This document shows, in pieces, positions 1 through 8,272 of a stretch of 64,000 bases of DNA. Every line of letters begins with the position of its first letter. The stretch's first letter is position 1. The notes beneath the pieces were generated by a model, which made no database searches, had not been told where the DNA came from, and saw only the letters and a list, made by a program, of their open reading frames with translations. The position numbers were made by a program, and so were the translations under genes. The stretch comes from Arthrobacter sp. 9V (GTDB lineage: Bacteria > Actinomycetota > Actinomycetes > Actinomycetales > Micrococcaceae), in the NCBI RefSeq assembly GCF_902506065.1, contig NZ_LR732912.1:4762396-4826395 (forward strand), in the 5' to 3' direction.

Positions 1-2
1 AC

Positions 3-515
3 TCGGGCCTCTACACCGCCAGCCGCATGCTCTTCTCGCTCTCGCAACGCGGCGATGCACCCCGGGCCTGGATGAAGATCTCCAAGCGCGGCGTTCCGGC
101 TGCGGCAGTACTTGCATCCACCGTGGTGGGATTCCTCACCGTTGGGGCCAACTACATCGCCCCGGACACCGTGTTCCTGTTCCTCGTGAACACCTCGGGT
201 GCCATTGCGCTGTTTGTGTGGTTGGTCATTGCCACCTCGCAGTTGATCCTCCGCAAGCGAATGGGGGCCGCCGCCAAGGATCTTGAGCTCAAAATGTGGC
301 TCTTCCCTTACCTCACGTGGGTCACTATCGGCGCCATCGTGGCACTGATCATCGGTATGGTCGTCATCGAATCCACGCGCGAATCGCTGTTCCTGTCGCT
401 GGCTTTGGCCGCCATTGTGGTGGGCATCGGCGTGCTTCGGTACCGCCGAAAGGGCGCTACTCCTTCAAACCCGGTGCTTGGAGGGGAAGCCGAACGCACC
501 AAGATCGGTTCCTGA
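3..515 (+). CDS. Amino acid permease (APC family), C-terminal part
   Basis: The reading frame is open from the left window edge, so this is the 3' end of a longer gene. The visible 170 residues start in a conserved APC-superfamily loop (GLYTASRMLFSLSQRGDAPR, ahead of a helix ending in a Lys/Arg cluster) and hold four hydrophobic segments, ending in a basic tail. This pattern fits the last helices (about TM9-12) of the GabP/AnsP/ProY type of amino acid:proton symporters in the cytoplasmic membrane. The substrate cannot be read from this part. A strong hairpin follows the stop codon. Confidence 0.85.
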   Translation, partial: SGLYTASRMLFSLSQRGDAPRAWMKISKRGVPAAAVLASTVVGFLTVGANYIAPDTVFLFLVNTSGAIALFVWLVIATSQLILRKRMGAAAKDLELKMWLFPYLTWVTIGAIVALIIGMVVIESTRESLFLSLALAAIVVGIGVLRYRRKGATPSNPVLGGEAERTKIGS

Positions 516-558
516 CCGGCGTCGTTCTTTCCCAAAGCGCCGCTACTGCTTAACCAGG

Positions 559-605
559 ACAGCCGCCGTCAGTCTTCGACGGCGGCTGTGCTGTTTCGTT
601 TTTAG
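559..605. terminator. Bidirectional terminator hairpin
   Basis: A perfect 12-bp stem (559-570 with 578-589, ACAGCCGCCGTC/GACGGCGGCTGT) with a 7-nt loop is followed by a T-rich stretch. It sits between the convergent permease gene and the DUF1345 gene and could serve both strands. Confidence 0.8.
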
Positions 606-636
606 GGCACCCTCGTTTTGGGCATCCGACGCGCTG

Positions 637-1296
637 CTACTGGGCCAGGCCGATGACCAGGTTGATGGTGACGGCCAGGATGACGGTTCCGAACAAGTAG
701 GACAGCAAGCTATGCTTCAGCGCCTCCAGCCTGATGGTGTGATTGCCAAGGTTGGTGTCCGATACCTGGTAGGTCATACCCAAACTCGTGGCCAGATATG
801 CGAAATCCGTGTACTGCGGAGGGCGGTCCTGGTTGAAACTGATGCCGCCCACCTCTCCGCCCGCATGGGCGTCCCGACTGTAGTAAAGCTGGGCATAACG
901 CAGAGTGAAAAGCGTTTGGACCAACATCCAGGACAAACCCACGCAGGCCAGGGCGAGTGCAGCAGCGGAAAGGCGGGAGCCGGTTCCCTGCATGTGCGAA
1001 TCGACGATTACAGCGGCCACAGCCGCAAGACTGGCCAGGTTTGCCACGAGTATCAGCACGTCCGTAACGCCCCTGGACGGGTCCTCGGAGGTGGCGTGGT
1101 GCTCTGTTTCGGCGGGATCAAGCCGCGCGATCACCAACCACACCCACGCTACGTACACCAGGGCGGCCACGGCCCATCCCACCGCAGGAGCGTCCACCCA
1201 GCTGCTTGAGGCGCCGGTCGCCGCGAAGGCCGACGCGCCGGCCAGAACCATCACCACAAAGCGCAGCCGGCTCCGCTTCACCCTGACGTTGTGCAT
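637..1296 (-). CDS. DUF1345 family membrane protein
   Basis: A 219-residue membrane protein with about five hydrophobic segments. Near residues 160-180 it has the family signature PQYTDFAYLATSLGMTYQVSD, followed by a region ending in a last hydrophobic helix. These match DUF1345 proteins, whose function is unknown. It starts at an ATG with an N-terminal basic patch (VKRSRLR) ahead of the first helix. It converges with the permease gene across a shared terminator. Confidence 0.85.
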   Translation of the reverse strand: MHNVRVKRSRLRFVVMVLAGASAFAATGASSSWVDAPAVGWAVAALVYVAWVWLVIARLDPAETEHHATSEDPSRGVTDVLILVANLASLAAVAAVIVDSHMQGTGSRLSAAALALACVGLSWMLVQTLFTLRYAQLYYSRDAHAGGEVGGISFNQDRPPQYTDFAYLATSLGMTYQVSDTNLGNHTIRLEALKHSLLSYLFGTVILAVTINLVIGLAQ

Positions 1297-1322
1297 GTGT
1301 TCACCCTAGCCAGTGGGGGAGC

Positions 1323-1487
1323 TTATAAGTCCGGCTGGCGTGACATTTCCGCTTGCTGACTGCGCTTCTTGTCAGCCTGCAGAATGCCGTCGCGTACGCC
1401 GGCGCGGATCACGAAGTACAAGAAGTAGAGCGCGATAGCGGAGAAGGTGACCGCCAGAACCAAGGCGCTTAGGGGTGTGGCATCCAT
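1323..1487 (-). CDS. Small single-pass membrane protein
   Basis: A 54-residue protein, starting MDATPLSALVLAVTF. It has one long hydrophobic helix (about residues 5-28) and then a charged tail (DKKRSQQAEMSRQ). An upstream in-frame ATG at 1571 would add 28 residues with no family look, so the inner ATG is preferred. No function can be assigned. It lies 26 nt upstream of the DUF1345 gene on the same strand and may be co-transcribed with it. Confidence 0.5.
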   Translation of the reverse strand: MDATPLSALVLAVTFSAIALYFLYFVIRAGVRDGILQADKKRSQQAEMSRQPDL

Positions 1488-1605
1488 GGCCTCAACCCTA
1501 GCCGGTGGCTTCCAAAGCAACAGGAATCCACGAATCGGCATCCTTCGTGTTAGTGTCTTTGACGCTGTCAAGGAGAAAAACGAAACATCTTCTCCTGATC
1601 ACCTT

Positions 1606-1688
1606 GCGCGGGTGGCGGAATGGCAGACGCGCTAGCTTGAGGTGCTAGTCCTCGAAAGGGGGTGGGGGTTCAAGTCCCCCTCCGCGCA
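1606..1688 (+). tRNA. tRNA-Leu (anticodon GAG)
   Basis: A class II tRNA of 83 nt. The acceptor arms are GCGCGGG and TCCGCGC, the D-arm region is GGCGGAATGGCAGACGCGC, the anticodon loop is TTGAGGT (GAG anticodon) flanked by GCTAGC/GCTAGT, there is a long variable arm, and the T-arm is GGGGGTTCAAGTCCCCC. CCA is not encoded. A terminator follows within 6 nt. Confidence 0.95.
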
Positions 1689-1693
1689 CAAAG

Positions 1694-1724
1694 AACCCCC
1701 GGAAGTTGATCTTCCGGGGGTTTC
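1694..1724 (+). terminator. Intrinsic terminator after tRNA-Leu
   Basis: A perfect 12-bp stem (AACCCCCGGAAG/CTTCCGGGGGTT) with a 5-nt loop, followed by T residues. Confidence 0.9.
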
Positions 1725-1765
1725 GTCGTGTTCGGGCCGGCTTCCGTGCCTCAGGCGCCTGTTCC

Positions 1766-2104
1766 TCAACTGCCCGTGCGCGGCGCAAACATAATGACGC
1801 CAACACCCACAATGCAGATCGCGGCACCGATCACGTCCCAGCGGTCCGGCCGGAAGCCATCCATGAGCATTCCCCAGGCCAGCGAACCGGCAATGAACAC
1901 GCCGCCGTATGCCGCAAGGACGCGGCCGAAGTGGGCTTCGGGTTGGAAGGCTGCGAAGAATCCGTAAATGCCCAGCGCAATGATGCCGAGGCCTGCCCAC
2001 CACCAGGCTTTACCTTCGCGCACGGACTGCCAGATCAGCCAGGCTCCGCCGATCTCTGCGATGGCGGCGAAAACGAAGAGCACGATTGACTTCAGTACGG
2101 TCAT
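1766..2104 (-). CDS. YnfA-type small multidrug-resistance-like membrane protein (UPF0060)
   Basis: A 112-residue protein with four predicted helices. The length and motifs (AEIGGAWLIW near residue 16, AWWWAG near 33, GRVLAAYGGVFIAGSLAWG near 60-78, DGFRPDRWDVIGA near 82-94) are those of the YnfA/UPF0060 family. The family is related to SMR transporters, but its substrate is not settled. It is an isolated gene, divergent from rpsF. Confidence 0.9.
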   Translation of the reverse strand: MTVLKSIVLFVFAAIAEIGGAWLIWQSVREGKAWWWAGLGIIALGIYGFFAAFQPEAHFGRVLAAYGGVFIAGSLAWGMLMDGFRPDRWDVIGAAICIVGVGVIMFAPRTGS

Positions 2105-2188
2105 AACCCCAGTATTCCGTGCTCAAGGTACCGGGTTATCCACATACGTAACCTGGCGGGTTCCGGCCGGAGACTAGGCCGAATAGCT

Positions 2189-2216
2189 TTGAGTGCAGGA
2201 GATGCACTAAGATATT
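2189..2216 (+). promoter_or_regulatory. Candidate sigma-70 promoter for the rpsF operon
   Basis: TTGAGT at 2189-2194 and GATATT at 2211-2216 are separated by 16 bp and lie about 120 nt upstream of rpsF. The match to -35/-10 consensus is moderate. The rest of the 2105-2337 intergenic region shows no other recognisable element except the strong rpsF ribosome binding site. Confidence 0.35.
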
Positions 2217-2337
2217 GAAGTCTGTGTTACGCCTTCTTGCCGTGTTTTAGGCCGGGGAGCGCCAACGCAGCATCGCAAATGAACCTCCTGTTACGGAAAT
2301 ACCGTAACCGCTTAGCCCAAAGGAGGTGGGTTCACAT

Positions 2338-2643
2338 ATGCGTCCTTACGAATTGATGGTAATCATCGACCCCGAGGTCGAAGAGCGTACCGTAGAGTCG
2401 TCGCTTCAGAAGTTCCTCAATGTCATCACCACAGATGGTGGAACCATCGAAAAGGTTGACATCTGGGGCCGTCGCCGTCTGGCGTACGACATCAAGAAGA
2501 AGTCCGAAGGTATCTACGCCGTGGTGAACTTCACCGCAGCACCGGCTACCGCCAAGGAACTTGATCGCCAGCTGTCTCTCAACGAGACGATCATGCGCAC
2601 CAAGATCATCCGCCCTGAAGACCAGAAGGTCGTTGCTGAGTAA
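2338..2643 (+). CDS. rpsF: 30S ribosomal protein S6
   Basis: A 101-residue S6 (MRPYELMVIIDPEVEE start, WGRRRLAYDIKKKSEG core). It binds S18 and 16S rRNA in the 30S platform. The ATG at 2338 is chosen because a near-perfect Shine-Dalgarno (AAAGGAGGT, 2319-2327) sits just upstream. The in-frame GTG at 2326 overlaps that site. It is the first gene of the conserved rpsF-ssb-rpsR-rplI operon. Confidence 0.97.
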   Translation: MRPYELMVIIDPEVEERTVESSLQKFLNVITTDGGTIEKVDIWGRRRLAYDIKKKSEGIYAVVNFTAAPATAKELDRQLSLNETIMRTKIIRPEDQKVVAE

Positions 2644-2693
2644 TCAGCCCCTTCCAAGTCTTTACCCCGAAGGAACGAACAAGGAGGCAGTAG

Positions 2694-3275
2694 ATGGCAG
2701 GCGAAACCACTATTACGGTCATCGGTAATCTCACCAATGACCCCGAGCTGCGGTTCACACCGTCTGGCTCAGCAGTAGCGAACTTCACCATCGCTTCTAC
2801 GCCCCGGACCTTTGACCGCCAGTCCAATGAGTGGAAGGACGGGGAAACCCTGTTCCTCCGCGCATCGGTATGGCGCGAAGCAGCTGAGAACGTGGCCGAG
2901 TCCCTCACCAAGGGCATGCGCGTCATTGTTTCCGGCCGTTTGAAGAGCCGTTCTTACGAAACAAAAGAAGGCGAAAAGCGCACCGTAATCGAGCTTGAGG
3001 TCGATGAAATCGGTCCGAGCCTGCGTTACGCAAACGCCAAAGTCAACCGTACCCAGCGCTCCGGCGGTGGCCAGGGTGGCTTCGGTGGCGGTAACGCCGG
3101 TAATTCCGGTGGCTTTGGGGGTGGCGCTCCTGGTGGAAACCAGGGCGGCGGCAACTCCGGTGGAACCTGGGGCGGCAACCAGCCCGCACAACAGCAGGAT
3201 GACCCTTGGGCTACGCCCGGTGTCAGCAATGCTGGCGGTTGGGGCAACGGCCCGGATTCCGAACCTCCCTTCTAA
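2694..3275 (+). CDS. ssb: Single-stranded DNA-binding protein
   Basis: A 193-residue SSB with an N-terminal OB fold (about 1-110, ITVIGNLTNDPELRFTPSG). A long Gly/Asn/Gln-rich linker (about 118-165) follows, and then the acidic C-terminal tip DSEPPF, which in SSBs recruits replication and repair partners. It coats ssDNA during replication. The ribosome binding site AAGGAGG at 2682 supports the start. The gene sits between rpsF and rpsR, as in most bacteria. Confidence 0.97.
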   Translation: MAGETTITVIGNLTNDPELRFTPSGSAVANFTIASTPRTFDRQSNEWKDGETLFLRASVWREAAENVAESLTKGMRVIVSGRLKSRSYETKEGEKRTVIELEVDEIGPSLRYANAKVNRTQRSGGGQGGFGGGNAGNSGGFGGGAPGGNQGGGNSGGTWGGNQPAQQQDDPWATPGVSNAGGWGNGPDSEPPF

Positions 3276-3403
3276 ACACCAAATAAACGTCCGACGCCGG
3301 ACACTCACCGGAACTGCCGAAAGGCACCATGGTGACAACCGCCGTCGAACACCACCATCCCGTGGATCAATATCCACGGGCTCCATAGAAAAGGAGCTCC
3401 ACG

Positions 3404-3643
3404 ATGGCTAAGGCTGAACTCCGTAAGCCCAAACCAAAGTCCAACCCCTTGAAGGCCGCTGACATCACTGTCATCGACTACAAGGACGTAGCACTGCTGC
3501 GCAAGTTCATCTCCGACCGCGGAAAGATCCGCGCTCGTCGCGTCACTGGCGTTACCGTTCAGGAACAGCGCAAGATCGCTCAGGCAATCAAGAACGCCCG
3601 CGAAGTTGCTCTGCTGCCTTACTCCGGCGCTGGCCGCGGCTAA
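3404..3643 (+). CDS. rpsR: 30S ribosomal protein S18
   Basis: A 79-residue S18 with the expected core (DYKDVALLRKFISDRGKI, residues 25-42, and RRVTGVTVQEQRKIAQAIKNAR). It partners with S6 on the small subunit. AAAAGGAG upstream is a good ribosome binding site. The 128-nt gap after ssb shows no gene. No zinc-binding Cys motif is present, so this is a C-minus S18 form. Confidence 0.96.
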   Translation: MAKAELRKPKPKSNPLKAADITVIDYKDVALLRKFISDRGKIRARRVTGVTVQEQRKIAQAIKNAREVALLPYSGAGRG

Positions 3644-3661
3644 GGGAAGGGATTAACTAAC

Positions 3662-4114
3662 ATGGCAAAGCTCATTCTGACCCACGAAGTAACCGGTCTC
3701 GGTGCTGCTGGCGATGTTGTGGAGGTCAAGGACGGTTACGCACGTAACTTCCTTCTGCCCCGCGGCTTCGCTCTGACCTGGTCCAAGGGTGGCGAGAAGC
3801 AGGTTGAGTCCATCAAGGCTGCCCGCGCCGCTCGTGCGCACGCTTCTGTTGAAGCTGCACAGGCACAGGCCCAGGCTCTGTCCTCCAAGAAGGTCAAGCT
3901 CGAGGTGAAGGCCGGCGAGTCCGGTCGTCTCTTCGGCACCGTCAAGCCTGCTGATGTCGCTGCTGCTGTTGAGGCCGCAGGCCTCGGCGCGATCGACAAG
4001 CGCAACGTTGAACTGCCGAACCACATCAAGTCTGTCGGTTCGTACACGGCCAACGTTCGCCTGCACGAGGATGTTTCTGCTGTCATCGACCTCGAGGTCG
4101 TTGCAAGCAAGTAG
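3662..4114 (+). CDS. rplI: 50S ribosomal protein L9
   Basis: A 150-residue L9. The N-terminal rRNA-binding domain starts MAKLILTHEVTGLGAAGDVVEVKDGYARNFL, a long connecting helix (about 40-75) follows, and then the C-terminal domain (SGRLFGTVKPADVAAAV). It lies 18 nt after rpsR and is the last gene of the operon. A strong terminator follows. Confidence 0.96.
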   Translation: MAKLILTHEVTGLGAAGDVVEVKDGYARNFLLPRGFALTWSKGGEKQVESIKAARAARAHASVEAAQAQAQALSSKKVKLEVKAGESGRLFGTVKPADVAAAVEAAGLGAIDKRNVELPNHIKSVGSYTANVRLHEDVSAVIDLEVVASK

Positions 4115-4130
4115 TCTCTGACTGCACTTT

Positions 4131-4168
4131 GGGCCCCCACTGCCGGTTTCCGGTGGTGGGGGCCTTTT
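4131..4168 (+). terminator. Terminator of the rpsF-rplI operon
   Basis: A long GC-rich hairpin (GGCCCCCAC at 4132 paired with GTGGGGGCC ending near 4163, plus an inner CCGG/CCGG stem) is followed by TTTTGC. Confidence 0.85.
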
Positions 4169-4253
4169 GCTTCCCCAGGCCTCCCGCCGAGTTGGCACTT
4201 AACGACGGTCCGGAGCGAAAACATGGTCATTAAGTGCCTTCTGGGCGCGAGCA

Positions 4254-4676
4254 CTAGGGGGTATGGAGCGACTCCATGACGTGCTTGTAGCCGGTACGGA
4301 TCATCTCGGCCAGGATGACCCGGTCCACGTCATCGAGCTTGTTGACGTACAGGCAAGCGGCACCGGTCTTGTGTTTACCCAGTTCGGGAAGCAGGCGGTC
4401 CGCGTCCGGACCGTAAGTCAATCCGTAGAGTGCCAGGTTGGCCTTCCGCGGTGAAAATCCGACGGCGGCTGAGTCACCTTCGCGGCCGGTCTCGTACTTG
4501 TAGTGATAGCTGCCGAAGCCAACGATTGACGGGCCCCACATCACGGCTTCCTGTCCGGTGATGTGGCGCATCATTTCCAGCAACTCGAAGCCGTCCTCGC
4601 GCCGTTTAGGGTGCTCCACGGCGGACAGGAATTCTTGCACGGAAACATCCGTGGGCTGGGTCTTGTTCTCTGCCAT
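4254..4676 (-). CDS. DUF1801 domain protein
   Basis: A 140-residue protein with the DUF1801 pattern: VQEFLSAVEHPKRREDGFEL near the start, MWGPSIVGFGSYHYKYE near the middle, and VGFSPRKANLALYG. The fold is a small alpha/beta domain of unknown function, common in soil bacteria. The ATG at 4676 is preferred over an upstream one that adds a Cys-rich stretch with no family match. It is divergently transcribed from the PhzF-like gene. Confidence 0.85.
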   Translation of the reverse strand: MAENKTQPTDVSVQEFLSAVEHPKRREDGFELLEMMRHITGQEAVMWGPSIVGFGSYHYKYETGREGDSAAVGFSPRKANLALYGLTYGPDADRLLPELGKHKTGAACLYVNKLDDVDRVILAEMIRTGYKHVMESLHTP

Positions 4677-4748
4677 AGGGGTAGTTTCGCAGACGCGGCA
4701 CGGATGCGTCAGCAAGAACCGGTCTACGCCCGGTGATAGCCTTCAGCG

Positions 4749-5600
4749 GTGACTTCAGAAGCCCCGCGTATCCGCCCGTTCCACCAAGTGGACGTCTTCT
4801 CCGAGGTGCCTTACCTCGGCAACCCGCTTGCCGTCGTCGTTGATGCCGAAGGCCTCAGCACCGAGACAATGCAGCACTTTGCCAATTGGACCAACCTCTC
4901 CGAGACCACGTTCCTGCTCGCGCCCACCCATCCCCAGGCGGACTACAAGGTGCGGATCTTCACGGGCAGTGAAGAGTTCCCTTTCGCCGGCCACCCGACC
5001 CTTGGCTCAGCGCATACATGGTTGCAGGCCGGGGGAGTGCCCAAGACTGAAGGCGTCCTGGTCCAGGAATGCGGCGCGGGTTTGGTGCGGGTTAAGCACG
5101 ACGCCGGGCGCCTGGCTTTCGCTGCGCCGCCGCTGACCCGCTTCGGTCCGGTGGATGACAACACCCGGGCGCAGCTCGCTGCCGGACTCCGACTCCCCGA
5201 AGATGCGTTGCTCGACGCTTCGTGGTTGGTTAATGGCCCTCAGTGGATCGGCGTGCTTCTTGGATCAGCGGAGCAGGTCTTGGCCATCGAGCCCGATCTC
5301 GCTGCCATGGGTGACCTCAAAGTGGGTATCATCGGCCCGCACGAGCCAGGTGCCGCCGTCGACTTTGAGGTCCGTACCTTCATCCCGGGAGATGCCATGG
5401 TGGAGGACCCCGTGACAGGCAGCTTCAACGCCGGCGCGGCACAATGGCTGATCGGCAGCGGGCGGGCTCCTGGGGAGTATGTAGCAGCTCAGGGTACTGT
5501 CCTGGGCAGGGCGGGCCGCATTCATGTCAAAGTGGAGGATGGCGAGATCTGGGTTGGCGGAGCTTCGGCGACCTGCATCGAAGGAACAGTGGTTCTCTAA
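4749..5600 (+). CDS. PhzF family epimerase/isomerase
   Basis: A 283-residue protein of the PhzF/diaminopimelate-epimerase-like fold. Seen motifs are HQVDVFSEVPYLGNPLAVV (about 10-30), NLSETTFLLAP with the conserved Glu (about 48-58), FPFAGHPTLGSAH (about 76-88) and DAMVEDPVTGSFNAGAAQWL near the C-terminus. Members isomerise small substrates through one acidic catalytic residue. The substrate here is unknown, and no phenazine genes are nearby. It has a GTG start. Confidence 0.9.
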   Translation: MTSEAPRIRPFHQVDVFSEVPYLGNPLAVVVDAEGLSTETMQHFANWTNLSETTFLLAPTHPQADYKVRIFTGSEEFPFAGHPTLGSAHTWLQAGGVPKTEGVLVQECGAGLVRVKHDAGRLAFAAPPLTRFGPVDDNTRAQLAAGLRLPEDALLDASWLVNGPQWIGVLLGSAEQVLAIEPDLAAMGDLKVGIIGPHEPGAAVDFEVRTFIPGDAMVEDPVTGSFNAGAAQWLIGSGRAPGEYVAAQGTVLGRAGRIHVKVEDGEIWVGGASATCIEGTVVL

Positions 5601-5623
5601 GGGTTAGGTGGTCCTCTAACGGG

Positions 5624-7156
5624 TTAGTTGCCTTTGGCGCGGGTCAGGACCACCAGCAGGCAGATGCCGGCACTGAAGACGGCCTGCATGGCCACCACGA
5701 ACATCGGAACGTAGCCAAGGTACAGCGCCGCCAGCAGCGGAACCATAGCCAGTATGGTCACGTCCAGTCCGCGCATCAGGGATCCCAGCTGCGCCCGTGG
5801 TACCGGACCGAACGGGGTTTCAACCGGCGGGGCAGTCCAGTCCGGCGGGGTCCTGGTGGCTGCGCGGAGAGTTCCTGCGCCCATGCCCACCCCGGCGAGG
5901 ACGCCAACTCCCACCAACAGGGGATCCGCCGCACCCAGGAAAACCAGCGCCCCTGAGAGTAAGGCCATCCACAAGGACATGGCCAGGCACGGCATGAGCG
6001 TCCGACTCGTTCGCACCAGCGCCTGATGCAGCGGGAGCATGGCATCGAGTTCAGGGACCAGCGCGGTCTTGCGGGCCACACCGCCCATTCCGGAGGCAGT
6101 TGCGCATCCGGCGATCACGATCACCGCCAATTGGGCGAACTCGGGCAGGCCACCTTCCACCAGCAGTATGGCGATGCAGGCCGCGAGCCAAAGAACCGGT
6201 GGCATCAACGGGGGGTTGAGCCTGAGGAAGGCCACCACATCGGCGCGGATCAGCGCCCTCAGCGGCCCCCGTGCAGGGCGGGCGTAGAAGCTGGCCGCGC
6301 GGCCGCCGTCCACCCTTTTGCGGTTGCTGCCAAGAGCCCTAAGCGCCTCGTTGGAGTCCATCATGAACAGCGAGGCACCGGCGTGCCCGGCAACAGCGCC
6401 ACCACGGACCAGCTCGTCACCCCGCACCTGACCGGCGCGCGGTACCACCACGGCAAGGAGTCCGACGGCGGCAATCGCCAGTAGCGCCGGAGGCCACGGG
6501 GAGGATGACAGCATCGGAAGGACAGAGCACGCAATAAGGACAGCGGCAGCAATCACTTTGCCAAGCCGCGGACCCAGGAAGGCAAGCTGTTGCAGGGCCG
6601 CCAGGATCACAGCGATGGCCCCTGCAATGCCGAAGATGACCGAAGCAAGAAGGTGCTCCAAGGGAGTGCGGTCAACAGCGGTGACCATGCTGAAGGGCAG
6701 GTAGATGACAGCTGAGCCAGCGGCAGTGAGCGCAACCCTGCGGACAAAGGGCGGCAGAACCATGGGCCGCCGATCAACGGGAAGCGTGAGCCACCAAGTG
6801 TTCTCTGCTCCGTTCACGGACATTGGTCCAAGCTTCCGGGCGAGGTTGCTGACTGCGAGGAGGGCCGCCAGGGTCACGGACGTCCACAACACGGGCTCCG
6901 GCAGCACGAGCCATTGTGCCCGGATGATGCCGTTCTGCCCGGATGCACTGTTTGCGATTTCGTTGCGCAACGCCAGGACGAACGAGGCCGCAATAGCCAG
7001 GGAAACACCAATGCCCAGCCCCCAACTGTAGGCATCAACAAAGCGGGTTCCCCACGAGATCCGGCTGCGTTTGTAGCGTCGGGCGGATCGACGGGTGAAC
7101 CGGACAATCTCTGTGGCCAGCTCCCGGTTCTGCGGGGCGTGTTCAAGGGCGAGCAT
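5624..7156 (-). CDS. Integral membrane component of an ABC export system
   Basis: A 510-residue protein with roughly a dozen hydrophobic segments and an Arg-rich N-terminal region (RFTRRSARRYKRSRI). It has no solute-transport signature I can name. It starts one base after the stop of the upstream ABC ATPase gene (TGA C ATG), so the two are probably translationally coupled and form one transporter. A longer frame runs back to 7264 inside the ATPase gene, but the coupled ATG fits better. The substrate is unknown. Confidence 0.75.
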   Translation of the reverse strand: MLALEHAPQNRELATEIVRFTRRSARRYKRSRISWGTRFVDAYSWGLGIGVSLAIAASFVLALRNEIANSASGQNGIIRAQWLVLPEPVLWTSVTLAALLAVSNLARKLGPMSVNGAENTWWLTLPVDRRPMVLPPFVRRVALTAAGSAVIYLPFSMVTAVDRTPLEHLLASVIFGIAGAIAVILAALQQLAFLGPRLGKVIAAAVLIACSVLPMLSSSPWPPALLAIAAVGLLAVVVPRAGQVRGDELVRGGAVAGHAGASLFMMDSNEALRALGSNRKRVDGGRAASFYARPARGPLRALIRADVVAFLRLNPPLMPPVLWLAACIAILLVEGGLPEFAQLAVIVIAGCATASGMGGVARKTALVPELDAMLPLHQALVRTSRTLMPCLAMSLWMALLSGALVFLGAADPLLVGVGVLAGVGMGAGTLRAATRTPPDWTAPPVETPFGPVPRAQLGSLMRGLDVTILAMVPLLAALYLGYVPMFVVAMQAVFSAGICLLVVLTRAKGN

Positions 7157-7157
7157 G

Positions 7158-7835
7158 TCAGGAGCCGGCAATGATGGAGGCCCCCTGCTCAGGCTCGAAC
7201 TCCTGGACTTCCTCATCAATGACCAAACAGGTGGTGGCTGTGGCGAGTAGCAGCTGGGGATCATGGGTCACCAGGACTACGGCACCGCCGTCCTGGGCGT
7301 GTGCGGCGATTCGCTCACCCATGGCCGCACGCATCCGGGGATCGAGCCGCTGTTCCGGTTCGTCCAGGATGAGGAGCGACGACGGGCGGATAAGCCCGGC
7401 GGCCAGCAGCAATCTGCGGCGCTGCCCGGAAGACAAAGCGTCCGGGATGGCGTGGGCCCTGCCCAGGAGCCCAAAGAATTCCAGCTCTTCCTCAACGCGG
7501 GCTTCGGGGTCATCCAAAGAGTGTCCGCGGGCGATCAGGAGCAAGTGCTCGCGGACAGTAAGGGATGGGAAGAAGAGGTCGTCGTCGAAGACCGCAGAAA
7601 CCTGCCGGCGGAATGGCACGGTATCAGGATCGATGAGGAGGCCGTGGACCTTCACGTCTCCGGCCAGGGCAGCCTGACGTCCCGCAATAGTCCGGGCTAC
7701 CGTGGATTTCCCGGCACCGTTGATTCCGACGATTCCCAGGACTTCACCGGTTTCAACCGCCGTGGTAACTTCCCCGCAAACCGGAGCCCCGGCATAGCCA
7801 ACCAACAGCCCTTCGGCTTCCAAAACTGTCCCCAT
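7158..7835 (-). CDS. ABC transporter ATP-binding protein
   Basis: A 225-residue nucleotide-binding subunit. It shows Walker A (GINGAGKST, about 37-45), a Q-loop region, the signature LSSGQRRRLLLA (about 133-144), Walker B (LLILDEPEQRLD, about 153-164) and the switch His in VLVTHD. It is the partner of the membrane protein directly downstream. The signature has SSGQ in place of SGGQ. It probably powers export of an unknown substrate. Confidence 0.92.
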   Translation of the reverse strand: MGTVLEAEGLLVGYAGAPVCGEVTTAVETGEVLGIVGINGAGKSTVARTIAGRQAALAGDVKVHGLLIDPDTVPFRRQVSAVFDDDLFFPSLTVREHLLLIARGHSLDDPEARVEEELEFFGLLGRAHAIPDALSSGQRRRLLLAAGLIRPSSLLILDEPEQRLDPRMRAAMGERIAAHAQDGGAVVLVTHDPQLLLATATTCLVIDEEVQEFEPEQGASIIAGS

Positions 7836-7919
7836 GGTGCAACCCTACCGGCGGGATTGGCGCCACCGTGCTGCAGTGGAGCACATGAGCAGGCTCATCG
7901 CGCAAACCTGAGTCCTTGC

Positions 7920-8123
7920 TCAGCGGTTACGAGCTCTTCTGGTCCGCTTTACGGTCCGGGCTGCGGCAATAAATGGCCGCAGAGCATCCCTGAGTTCCTT
8001 GTTGTGGGAACTGTTGAGGTCAATTTCGTAATTATTTCCGTCAACGGAAAATACGACAGTCTCCTCGGCATCAGTGCCGTCCAAGTCATCATGCAGAGTA
8101 ACAATTCTTCGCGTAGCCACCAT
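7920..8123 (-). CDS. Mini-Lsr2: Lsr2 dimerisation domain without the DNA-binding domain
   Basis: A 67-residue protein matching only the N-terminal dimerisation domain of the actinobacterial nucleoid protein Lsr2. Visible features are RRIVTLHDDLDGTDAEETVVFSVDG, then NYEIDLNSSHNKELRDALRPFIAAAR, and a short basic tail (TVKRTRRARNR). Full Lsr2 is about 110 residues and ends in a helical domain with an RGR hook that inserts in the minor groove. That domain is absent here. The ATG at 8123 starts right at the domain; an ATG at 8180 would add 19 residues. It might modulate full Lsr2 by forming mixed dimers (inference). Confidence 0.7.
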   Translation of the reverse strand: MVATRRIVTLHDDLDGTDAEETVVFSVDGNNYEIDLNSSHNKELRDALRPFIAAARTVKRTRRARNR

Positions 8124-8272
8124 AAAACCGTAGTGCGCGGCGGCCTGCAGATCATGGCCGCCGATCCATTTGTCCCACATCCCTGAAACGGGACAACCTA
8201 CTTATAAACGAACTCGGGTTGCTTCTTCGGTGCAGGGATTGCTTGAACATTCCAACGAGCTCCGGGTGCTCT

